Shown: piece by piece, positions 44,800-52,318 of the stretch
How the letters are laid out: every line of letters begins with the position of its first letter
Position numbering within the stretch: position 1 is the stretch's first letter
DNA from: Marinobacter sp. CHS3-4
GTDB lineage: Bacteria > Pseudomonadota > Gammaproteobacteria > Pseudomonadales > Oleiphilaceae
Length of the DNA: 64,000 bases
Reading direction: 5' to 3'
Assembly (NCBI RefSeq): GCF_030053415.1
Contig: NZ_JASGBJ010000001.1
Coordinates: forward strand, 372,001-436,000
Notes under the pieces: generated by a model
Seen by the model: the letters and a program-made list of their open reading frames with translations, nothing else
Told to the model about the DNA's origin: nothing
Databases searched by the model: none
Program-made: the position numbers and the translations under genes

Positions 44800-45237
44800 G
44801 TGTTCGGGAACGCCGACAATGGTGTTCAGGCCTCGGGCGGCAGCCTGTTTGAACGACTCGAGCAGGCTGCCGAGCCGGCGGGGCAGAGCATGGGTGACGT
44901 CACCCATGTGGTGGATTCCATCAAGCGCCATCTGGTGCGATTGCTGAACGCCCATCCGGGCAACAGCCAGAGCGTGCCGGACCTGGGTCTGGTGGATTTC
45001 AACGACGCCACGCTGGGTACCCACGACCTGAGCATTCGTATTCGCGGCGCCATTCGGCAATGCATTGAAAAGTTCGAACCCCGCGTGAGCCGGGTGGATG
45101 TAATGGCGATGCCCCAGGGGCCAGATCCATTGCAGCTGCGGTTCCAGGTGACGGTCTACCTGCGGGTTGGGTCGGCGGACGATAAAACGACCATCGATTT
45201 GTTATTGGATGACAAGCGCTACTACCGGGTGATGTGA
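44800..45237 (+). CDS. tssE: TssE, gp25-like baseplate protein
   Basis: 145 residues with the gp25/TssE pattern: SLFERLEQAAEPAGQSMGDV, VDSIKRHLVRLLNAHPGNS, FNDATLGTHDLSIRIRGAI and KFEPRVSRVDV. Start GTG at 44800, 3 bp after the tssC stop. Part of the baseplate wedge. The next gene follows after a 270-bp gap filled by two inverted repeats. Confidence 0.94.
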   Translation: MFGNADNGVQASGGSLFERLEQAAEPAGQSMGDVTHVVDSIKRHLVRLLNAHPGNSQSVPDLGLVDFNDATLGTHDLSIRIRGAIRQCIEKFEPRVSRVDVMAMPQGPDPLQLRFQVTVYLRVGSADDKTTIDLLLDDKRYYRVM

Positions 45238-45270
45238 ATTCGCCAGCAGTAGCTATCGGACAGGGATGAG

Positions 45271-45378
45271 AGGTCAGGGCAGATGTGGCTCCCAAAAGTG
45301 TGCGGAGCCAAGGATGGCGGAGCCCAAGCGCCCCATGGATGGGCCGAAGGAGCGTCTTTTGGGAGCCACATCTGACCT
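45271..45378. repeat. Long intergenic inverted repeat, type A loop (copy 2)
   Basis: Arms 45281-45298 and 45356-45373 pair perfectly over 18 bp (AGATGTGGCTCCCAAAAG), extended by AGGTCA/TGACCT beyond a 3-nt bulge. The 57-nt loop contains TGCGGAGCCAAGGATGGC and a following GGAGCCCAAGCG. Sits between tssE and tssF. Confidence 0.86.
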
Positions 45379-45393
45379 GAGCTCGGTGCCAGA

Positions 45394-45480
45394 GGGGAAC
45401 GGTGATGCCTTTTCTTCTGGGAAAAAGAACTCGCTTTGCTCAGACACCTTTTTCCCGCCAGAAAAGGCATCCCCGTCCCC
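45394..45480. repeat. Long intergenic inverted repeat, type B loop (copy 2)
   Basis: Left arm 45394-45427, right arm 45448-45480, paired with a few mismatches over about 33 bp (GATGCCTTTTCT against AGAAAAGGCATC in the middle). The 20-nt loop (45428-45447) begins AACTCGCTTTGCTCAG, one base different from the copy at 30453-30472. Sits between tssE and tssF, directly after a type A copy. Confidence 0.86.
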
Positions 45481-45507
45481 CTCGATCGAACTTGGTGTAG
45501 TAGTTCT

Positions 45508-47280
45508 ATGAAGTTGAATCGGTTTTACAGGGACGAGTTGAGCTTTCTCAGATTGCAGGGCCGGGAGTTTGCCGATGCGCATCCTCAGCTGACCCGCTTC
45601 CTGTCTGAGCAAAGTACCGATCCGGACGTGGAAAGGCTGCTAGAAGGCTTTGCCTTTCTCACCGGCAAACTCCGTGAAAAGGTCGAGGACGAATTCCCCG
45701 AGCTGACCCATTCGCTGCTGAACATGCTCTGGCCGAATTATCTGCGGCCGGTGCCCAGCTGCACCATCATGCGCTTTGATCCCCAGCTTCACGCCATCAG
45801 TGAGCGCCAGCGGGTCGAGCGCCACACGGAAATCAAAAGCCGGCCCGTCGGCGATGCCAGTCGACAGACGCAGTGCCGGTTCCGCACGTGTCGGGCGGTC
45901 GATGTGTTTCCGCTGACGGTGGCCGATGCCCACGCCGAGCACTCCCGGGAAGTGTCTTCCGTGACCGTGGACCTGGCGTTGCACACCGATCAGCCGCTGT
46001 CGTCCATTGGTCTGGAATCGCTGCGGTTCTATCTCGGCGGTGACAACCACGTGGGCGAGACTCTGTATTTGTGGCTGAACCATTATCTGCAGAAAGTGGA
46101 GCTGAAGGTGGGCGATTCCACCTATTCAATTCCATCCAGCCTGCTGCAGCCGGTGGGTTTTGCCAACGACGAAGCCTTGCTGCCGTATCCAAAGAACGCG
46201 TATCCGGGCTACCGGATTCTGCAGGAATACCTGAGCTTCCCGGAGGCTTTCCGGTTTGTAGACCTTCAGGGTCTGGCGCCCAGGCTGCCAGCGGTTCAGG
46301 CGGACGAAATCAGCCTGCGGTTCCATTTCAGCCGTATTCTGCCGCCGGATGTGAAGATCCGAGCCGAGAACTTTCAGCTGTACTGTACGCCGGCCATCAA
46401 CCTGTTCACCCACGAGGCGGACCCTGTGGATCTCAACGGACGTCAGACGGAGTATCGCATCGCGCCGTCCAGCCGTTCGCCAGAGCACTACGAGGTGTTC
46501 AACATCGAACAGGTAGAAGGCTGGCTGGAAGGCCGGTCCGGGCTGGGTGAGCCGCGAATTTATACCGCGTTCGAGAGTTTCCAGCATGAGGTCGAGCGGG
46601 ATCGTGGCCGCAAGGCGCTTTATTACCGGGTAAAGGCCAGGGACAGCGTTCGGGGCGACGGGTTTGATCACTACATTTCCTTTGTGCGCGGTGATGAGTC
46701 TGAGTGCATGAACCGACAGGAAGCGGTGTCGCTCACACTGACCTGCACCAATCGTCAATTGCCCCACCAACTGGCCGTGGGGGAAATTTCCATGGCCACG
46801 GAAAGCACGCCGGCGTTCGCGTCGTTCAGCAATATTACGCGGCCAACCCACACCCTGCGGCCGACGCTGGACGGCAGCCTGCTGTGGACGCTGATTTCCA
46901 ATCTGTCGCTGAACTACCTGTCGCTGCTGGACGTGGATGCGCTGCGTACGGTGTTGCGGGTGTATGACTTCCGTGCTCTGGTGGACCGCCAGGCAGAGCG
47001 CATTTCACAGAAGCGGCTGGCGGGCATTCTGGGTATTGAAACCAACCCTGTTGATCGAATGATCAAAGGCCTACCGGTGCGAGGGATTCGCTCGGTGATG
47101 CGGCTCGATCAGCAATCCTTCGCGTCGGAAGGCGATCTTTATCTGTTTGGCACGGTGCTCAGCCAGTTCTTTGCGCTCTATGCCAGTATCAATGCGTTTC
47201 ACCACCTGGAAGTGGTGAATGAAGACAACCAGGAATGGTACACATGGACGTTACAGCAAGGGCAACAGCCGCTGATGTAG
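45508..47280 (+). CDS. tssF: TssF, type VI baseplate protein
   Basis: 590 residues. FYRDELSFLRLQGREFADAH and VERLLEGFAFLTGKLREKV then ELTHSLLNMLWPNYLRPVPS match the family opening, with a long beta-rich remainder and a C-terminal SLNYLSLLDVDALRTVL. The ATG at 45508 (MKLNRFYRDE) is the family start. There is no strong ribosome site; the gene lies just after the inverted repeats. Overlaps tssG. Confidence 0.95.
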   Translation: MKLNRFYRDELSFLRLQGREFADAHPQLTRFLSEQSTDPDVERLLEGFAFLTGKLREKVEDEFPELTHSLLNMLWPNYLRPVPSCTIMRFDPQLHAISERQRVERHTEIKSRPVGDASRQTQCRFRTCRAVDVFPLTVADAHAEHSREVSSVTVDLALHTDQPLSSIGLESLRFYLGGDNHVGETLYLWLNHYLQKVELKVGDSTYSIPSSLLQPVGFANDEALLPYPKNAYPGYRILQEYLSFPEAFRFVDLQGLAPRLPAVQADEISLRFHFSRILPPDVKIRAENFQLYCTPAINLFTHEADPVDLNGRQTEYRIAPSSRSPEHYEVFNIEQVEGWLEGRSGLGEPRIYTAFESFQHEVERDRGRKALYYRVKARDSVRGDGFDHYISFVRGDESECMNRQEAVSLTLTCTNRQLPHQLAVGEISMATESTPAFASFSNITRPTHTLRPTLDGSLLWTLISNLSLNYLSLLDVDALRTVLRVYDFRALVDRQAERISQKRLAGILGIETNPVDRMIKGLPVRGIRSVMRLDQQSFASEGDLYLFGTVLSQFFALYASINAFHHLEVVNEDNQEWYTWTLQQGQQPLM

Positions 47281-48260
47281 CCGAATTGCAGCCCGTTCTG
47301 GGCAACGCGCGGCGCTACAACTTTTTCCAGCTGGTGGATCTGATTCATCGGCACCACGGCGACGATCTGGAGCGGTCTCAGGACGAGCAGCCCCAGCAGG
47401 AGCGTATCCGGTTCTCGGCCTCCGCAGGCCTGGGTTTTCCGGGCAGTGATGTGGTGTCCGCCGCATCGCCGGAGCATGAGCATGCGCCTTATCAGCTGGA
47501 AGTGAGTTTTCTGGGCCTGCACGGTTCCCAGTCGCCGCTTCCCGGTTACTACCTGGAAGATCTGGCCTGGGAAGCTGGGCAGAACCTGGGTGTGCGCCGA
47601 CATTTTCTGGACTTTTTCAATCATCGGCTGGTGACCCTGTTTCATCGGGCGTGGCGTAAATATCGCTACTACGTGCGCTTCCAGCCGGAGGCGTCGGACG
47701 GCTTTTCAGACCATATCTTTGCCCTGGTTGGTCTGGGTGATCCGCAGCTTCGCAAAGCAACGCCGGTGAACTGGTCGAAGATGCTGGCATACGCGGGCCT
47801 GATGGCCGGGCGTAGCCGGTCACCGGAGGTGGTCAGCGGCATCATTGGTCATTGTTTTGATCTGGACAGTGTAGAGATCGAACAGTGGGTGTTGCGTCAG
47901 GTGGATATTCCGGCCGATCAGCAGACCTGCCTGGGCCGAAATAACGCCACCCTGGGTAACGATACGCTGATAGGTGCAGGCATCCGCGACCGCAGCGGCA
48001 AGTTTATTCTGCGAATCAGGAATCTGGATCGTCATCGGTTTGCGGAATTTTTGCCAGACGGTGCCGAACATCAACGTCTGGTGAAGCTGGTGGAGTTTGT
48101 CACCCGGGAACAGCTGGCCTACGACCTGGAGCTGCAGATGCGCGAAAAGGATGTGCGGCCCATGGCGTTGGGAAAGGACGTCCGGCTCGGTTGGAATTCC
48201 TTTGTGACACCGGAAAAAGCGAGTGAACTGCCGGTGGTACGACTGCAGATTCGTCGCTAG
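47244..48260 (+). CDS. tssG: TssG, type VI baseplate protein
   Basis: 338 residues. ARRYNFFQLVDLIHRHHGDD opens the TssG pattern, followed by FLGLHGSQSPLPGYYLEDL and FLDFFNHRLVTLFHRAWRKY. Two in-frame ATGs (47235, 47244) lie inside the end of tssF; I chose 47244 because AGGA is spaced suitably. Overlap with tssF indicates coupled translation. Confidence 0.94.
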   Translation: MDVTARATAADVAELQPVLGNARRYNFFQLVDLIHRHHGDDLERSQDEQPQQERIRFSASAGLGFPGSDVVSAASPEHEHAPYQLEVSFLGLHGSQSPLPGYYLEDLAWEAGQNLGVRRHFLDFFNHRLVTLFHRAWRKYRYYVRFQPEASDGFSDHIFALVGLGDPQLRKATPVNWSKMLAYAGLMAGRSRSPEVVSGIIGHCFDLDSVEIEQWVLRQVDIPADQQTCLGRNNATLGNDTLIGAGIRDRSGKFILRIRNLDRHRFAEFLPDGAEHQRLVKLVEFVTREQLAYDLELQMREKDVRPMALGKDVRLGWNSFVTPEKASELPVVRLQIRR

Positions 48261-48283
48261 TGGCAACACACAAGGACAGTGAT

Positions 48284-49606
48284 ATGGAACATCAAACGAA
48301 GCGACATCTGAAGCTGACCATCAGCAATCCCACCAAGGTTGCTGTCGGCGCGTCCCGTGAGCATGCGTTCGGTGTGAGTGGTGGGTCGATTGGCAGTGGC
48401 GAGAGTGATACCTGGCGATTGTCTTCCCATCGAACCGGTGCAGCTCCGGGTCATGCCGAGGTGCGGTTTGTAGACGGCGGTTTCTGCCTCATTGACCGTA
48501 GCGGTCGCACCTACATCAATAGCGGTACCCAGCCGGTCGGTCGCGGTCGCCGGGCCCGGCTCAAGAGCGGCGACGCCATTACCATTGGACGTTACCAGTT
48601 GACGGCCGAAGTGCTGGATGCCCGGCAACCTGCCGATGCCCTGGACGAACAGGCGGAGGACCTGTCGCTGGTCAATGTGGCTGAAGGTAACCTGGTCCGC
48701 GCTGCGGAAAGACAGGTCTACACCGCCGGAGACGAACCGCTGCATGAATTGAAAGAGGCTCCGGGCGAAGCCGTCAGCGATGACCCTATGCAGGCGTGGT
48801 CCGAGCCGACGGTCAGCCAACCGATGGCTTGTGAAGATACGGAGGGTTTGCTGGAGAGCCGGCCGGAATGGTTCTCTGCCCGCGGCGCGGTCGCTGATGA
48901 AACCCGAGAAAACCGGGACGTGGCAATGGGATTGCCGGTCCGCCAAGGAGGAAAGGACAGGATGTCTGACACCGAGACCAAAATTGGAGCCGGCGCGCCA
49001 GCCGACCACAGCCGTGAGCATATCAGCGGTGCGCCGCTGATGCGGGGCATGGATGCCAGCCTGGCCTTCGAAAACAGCGACGACATGCGACTGTTTCTGG
49101 AAGAAGCGGGCCAGACTCTGAAAGCCACCGTGGAAGGTCTTTTGGCGCTTCATGAGGGCGAGGACAGCCGCCACCAGGCACTTCGCACCCGGCTTCAGCC
49201 GATCGAAGACAACCCATTGCGCCTGGGCGATGACTACGACAACACGGTACAGACCCTGTTCGCCAGTCAGCGCAGCCCGGTGCATCTTTCTGCACCAGCC
49301 GCAGTGAGTGAAAGCCTGAGAAGCCTTCATCACCATCAGCTGGCGACCCAGAAAGCAATCCGGGAAGGATTGGACGCGATACTGCACGCGTTCTCGCCGC
49401 AGGCTTTGCTGCGACGTTTCCATGGTTACCGTCGCGGCCTCAAAACCGATGAGCCTGAGGGCAGTTGGGCCTGGGAAATGTACCAGCATTACTACGACGA
49501 ACTGAGCTCCAGTCGTCAGCAGGGATTTGAGCGCCTGTTCCAGGAAGTATTTGAACAGGCTTACGACCAACAATTGCGCCAACTACAGAGGGAAGATCTG
49601 TCATGA
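48284..49606 (+). CDS. tagH: TagH, FHA-domain protein of the type VI system
   Basis: 440 residues: an N-terminal FHA-like domain (KLTISNPTKVAVGASREHAF to GRYQLTAEVLDAR) and a C-terminal VasC/ImpI-type domain (SDDMRLFLEEAGQTLKATVE ... YYDELSSSRQQGFERLFQEV). The FHA motifs are degenerate: instead of Ser-Arg-x-x-His and Asn-Gly-Thr, it has HRTGAAPGHAEV and GRTYINSG. The ATG at 48284 has AAGGACA upstream; the overlapping GTG at 48260 is possible. FHA proteins usually read a Ser/Thr kinase; none is in the window. Confidence 0.88.
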   Translation: MEHQTKRHLKLTISNPTKVAVGASREHAFGVSGGSIGSGESDTWRLSSHRTGAAPGHAEVRFVDGGFCLIDRSGRTYINSGTQPVGRGRRARLKSGDAITIGRYQLTAEVLDARQPADALDEQAEDLSLVNVAEGNLVRAAERQVYTAGDEPLHELKEAPGEAVSDDPMQAWSEPTVSQPMACEDTEGLLESRPEWFSARGAVADETRENRDVAMGLPVRQGGKDRMSDTETKIGAGAPADHSREHISGAPLMRGMDASLAFENSDDMRLFLEEAGQTLKATVEGLLALHEGEDSRHQALRTRLQPIEDNPLRLGDDYDNTVQTLFASQRSPVHLSAPAAVSESLRSLHHHQLATQKAIREGLDAILHAFSPQALLRRFHGYRRGLKTDEPEGSWAWEMYQHYYDELSSSRQQGFERLFQEVFEQAYDQQLRQLQREDLS

Positions 49607-50136
49607 AGTACGGCAAATGGAGTTTGCTGGTTGCAATCTTTTTAGTGATGGGCTGCAGCACGCCCTACAACGCGGTGACCAAAACCGCCAAGGTGATGTG
49701 GGACCCGGACATTCCCGTGGGTTACCCGGAAGATCTGCCCAGCCGGGTGGACCTGACCATGGTGGCCGAGCCGGATGTGAACCCCAACGAATCCCTGGCG
49801 CCAACGCCGATCGCCTTTCAGATCATCGAAATGCGAGACAGCTCGCGCCTGATGGCGGCCGATTTTGACCAGTTGCTGGGTGAGCTGGAGCCGTCACTGG
49901 GCCGCAACTACATCGATCACAGCGATTACACCCTGGTGCCCGGCCAGTTCAAGTTCATTGAACCGTTCGACATCGACGAGGATACCCGTTTCATCGGCGT
50001 GATTGCGTTCTATGCCTACCCCAACCTGTCTCAGTGGAAAAAGGTGGTGGAAGTGGATCCGGTGGGCGGCCGCTATCACCTGCTGGTGAACCTGCGTGGC
50101 CGAGAAGTTCAACTCAGAAGATCGGATGAATCCTGA
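49603..50136 (+). CDS. tssJ: TssJ, type VI outer-membrane lipoprotein
   Basis: 177 residues with a lipobox (LVMGC, Cys18). After that, KVMWDPDIPVGYPEDLPSRV and IAFQIIEMRDSSRLMAADFD are TssJ-like beta strands. Anchors the membrane complex to the outer membrane and binds TssM. Overlaps tagH by 4 bp (ATGA). Confidence 0.94.
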   Translation: MKYGKWSLLVAIFLVMGCSTPYNAVTKTAKVMWDPDIPVGYPEDLPSRVDLTMVAEPDVNPNESLAPTPIAFQIIEMRDSSRLMAADFDQLLGELEPSLGRNYIDHSDYTLVPGQFKFIEPFDIDEDTRFIGVIAFYAYPNLSQWKKVVEVDPVGGRYHLLVNLRGREVQLRRSDES

Positions 50137-51470
50137 TGTCTGTAACGAATCGAGTGGTCTGGAGTGACGGCCTGTTCATCAAGCCGCAGCACTTTCAGCA
50201 ACAACAACGGTATCTGGAACACCAGATTAACGAACGGGCCCTGGCGGTTTCCGATTTTCTATACGGCTTCAGCGACCTGCAACTGAACGCCGAATACCTG
50301 AGCTTTGGCCGGGTGGGCCTGGTGAGGGCCAGTGGTCTGTTTCCGGACGGTACCCGTTTCTGTTTGCCGGAAGACGATGTCATGCCGGAACCGATGGAAA
50401 TCACCGATGCTTCGGTGGCCAATCAGGTGGTGTATCTGGCGCTGCCGCTGGGCAGTGATAGCCTGGCCGAAGTCGAATGGCCGGAAGCGGCGATTGCAGG
50501 CCGGTTTCGCGCCCAGAGCTCAGAAGTGCGGGATCTGCACTCGATTGACGGTGATTCTCATGCCATCGATGTAGCTCGGGTATCCCCGCGCCTGATGCTG
50601 GAACGTGAAGACCGCAGCGCCTATGCGGCGCTGGCCATCGGCCGCATTCTGGAGAAACGCCCGGACGGCAGTCTGGTAATGGACCCTAACTTCATGCCCA
50701 CTATGCTGAGCGTCCGCGCCGCGCCACGTTTGCAGCGATTTGTTGGCGAAATGGCCGGCTTAATGCGTGAACGGGCCAAGAACATTGCCGAACGTGTAGG
50801 TGCTCCCGGGCAGGGCGGCGTAGCGGACGTCGCCGATTTTATGTTGTTGCAAATGCTCAACCGAGCCCATCCGCGTTTCATGCACATTGCCCGTTTGCGT
50901 CAACTGCATCCGGAACGGCTCTACGAGGCATTGCTGGAACTGTGCGGTGAACTGGTGACCTTTACCGATGAGAACCGGCTGCCGCAGGAATTCACCGCCT
51001 ACGATCACGATCTGCCGGAAGACAGCTTTGCGCCGCTGATGCAGGTGCTGCGTCAATCCCTGAGTACGGTGCTTGAGCCGCGTGCGCTGGCGATCCAGCT
51101 GCAGGAACGACAGTACGGCCTGACAGTCGCGCCGATTCAGGACGCCCAGTTGATCGGCAACGCCGAATTCATTCTGGCGGTGAAAGCCGACATGCCGCTG
51201 GACGACCTGCGCAAGCAGTTCACCCAGCAGTGCAAGGTGGCGTCGGTGGAGAAGATCCGCGACCTCATAAGCCTGCAACTGCCAGGCGTGCCATTGTCGC
51301 CCTTGCCGGTGGCGCCGCGTCAGTTGCCCTACCATGCCGGGTTTGTGTACTTCCGCCTGGATGAGCAAAGCCAGGCTTGGCAGATGCTCGACAACGCCAG
51401 CGGCTTTGCCTTCCACGTGGCAGGCAGCTTCCCGGGCATGGAAATGCAGTTCTGGGCAATCAGAAGCTAA
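50136..51470 (+). CDS. tssK: TssK, baseplate adaptor
   Basis: 444 residues starting SVTNRVVWSDGLFIKPQHFQ, the strongly conserved TssK opening. It links the baseplate to TssL/TssM. Overlaps the tssJ stop by 1 bp (TGATG). Confidence 0.96.
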   Translation: MSVTNRVVWSDGLFIKPQHFQQQQRYLEHQINERALAVSDFLYGFSDLQLNAEYLSFGRVGLVRASGLFPDGTRFCLPEDDVMPEPMEITDASVANQVVYLALPLGSDSLAEVEWPEAAIAGRFRAQSSEVRDLHSIDGDSHAIDVARVSPRLMLEREDRSAYAALAIGRILEKRPDGSLVMDPNFMPTMLSVRAAPRLQRFVGEMAGLMRERAKNIAERVGAPGQGGVADVADFMLLQMLNRAHPRFMHIARLRQLHPERLYEALLELCGELVTFTDENRLPQEFTAYDHDLPEDSFAPLMQVLRQSLSTVLEPRALAIQLQERQYGLTVAPIQDAQLIGNAEFILAVKADMPLDDLRKQFTQQCKVASVEKIRDLISLQLPGVPLSPLPVAPRQLPYHAGFVYFRLDEQSQAWQMLDNASGFAFHVAGSFPGMEMQFWAIRS

Positions 51471-51483
51471 CAGGAGTTAAATC

Positions 51484-52308
51484 ATGGCCGATGCACCGGT
51501 GATGGATTCACCCAACAACGTCAAGGAAGGCGACAACGCATTTCATGATCTGCTGTTTTCCGACACTCAGGCGCAGGGCGGTATGGATGATTCGGGCCTT
51601 GGGGACGACCAGTTTCAGCTAAGAGGCCTGGAAGACAATCGTCTGATCGATGCGGCGACACCGCTACTTGGCCTGGTGATTCGCGTGCGTCGGCTGGCGG
51701 ATTTTCAGGGCGTCGCGCGCCTGTACCAGCAAGTGGTGGACGAGGTGTCGGCCATTGATCGGGAGCTGGTAGAGCAAGGCTATGAACGTTCAACCGTGGT
51801 GGCCTATCGCTACGTGCTCTGTGCGTTCATTGATGAAGCGGTATTAGGGACAGATTGGGGCGCTCACAGCGTCTGGTCCCAGCATTCCCTGCTGTCCCGG
51901 TTCCACAACGAGACCTGGGGTGGCGAGAAGGTTTTTGCGATCACCTCCCGCATGGAGCAGGAGCCGGAACGCTATCGCGACATGCTGGAGTTCATCCATC
52001 TGTGCCTGTGCCTGGGGTTTGAAGGGCGCTACAAGGTGCTGGCCAATGGCCGGGACGAATACGAACAGATCATTCGCGGCCTGCACGAGCAGCTTCAGGC
52101 CTTACGCGGCGACCAGGAAAGGCCGCCGCTCACCAGCGCGTTGGACAATGTGACTCCGGCTCGCAATCGACTGAGAACCGGCCTTCCGTTATGGAGCATC
52201 GGGGGACTGTTTGTGCTGGCCATGGCCGGTGTGTACTCACTCTACAATACGGCGCTGAACGAACGCATCACGGATGTGCTCAGCGTACTGGAACAACTCC
52301 CGAAATAA
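51484..52308 (+). CDS. tssL: TssL (DotU-like), inner-membrane component
   Basis: 274 residues. LIDAATPLLGLVIRVRRLAD and YVLCAFIDEAVLGTDWGAHS followed by SLLSRFHNETWGGEKVFAIT match DotU. A single membrane segment at about 234-254 is followed by a short ~20-residue periplasmic tail, so there is no peptidoglycan-binding domain, as in Vibrio VasF. AGGAG precedes the ATG. Confidence 0.95.
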   Translation: MADAPVMDSPNNVKEGDNAFHDLLFSDTQAQGGMDDSGLGDDQFQLRGLEDNRLIDAATPLLGLVIRVRRLADFQGVARLYQQVVDEVSAIDRELVEQGYERSTVVAYRYVLCAFIDEAVLGTDWGAHSVWSQHSLLSRFHNETWGGEKVFAITSRMEQEPERYRDMLEFIHLCLCLGFEGRYKVLANGRDEYEQIIRGLHEQLQALRGDQERPPLTSALDNVTPARNRLRTGLPLWSIGGLFVLAMAGVYSLYNTALNERITDVLSVLEQLPK

Positions 52309-52318
52309 GGAGATCACT

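Noticed and set aside
48257..49582. A 441-codon open frame on the minus strand
   Set aside because: Antisense to tagH; the plus-strand frame has TssG/TssJ overlaps and a family match.
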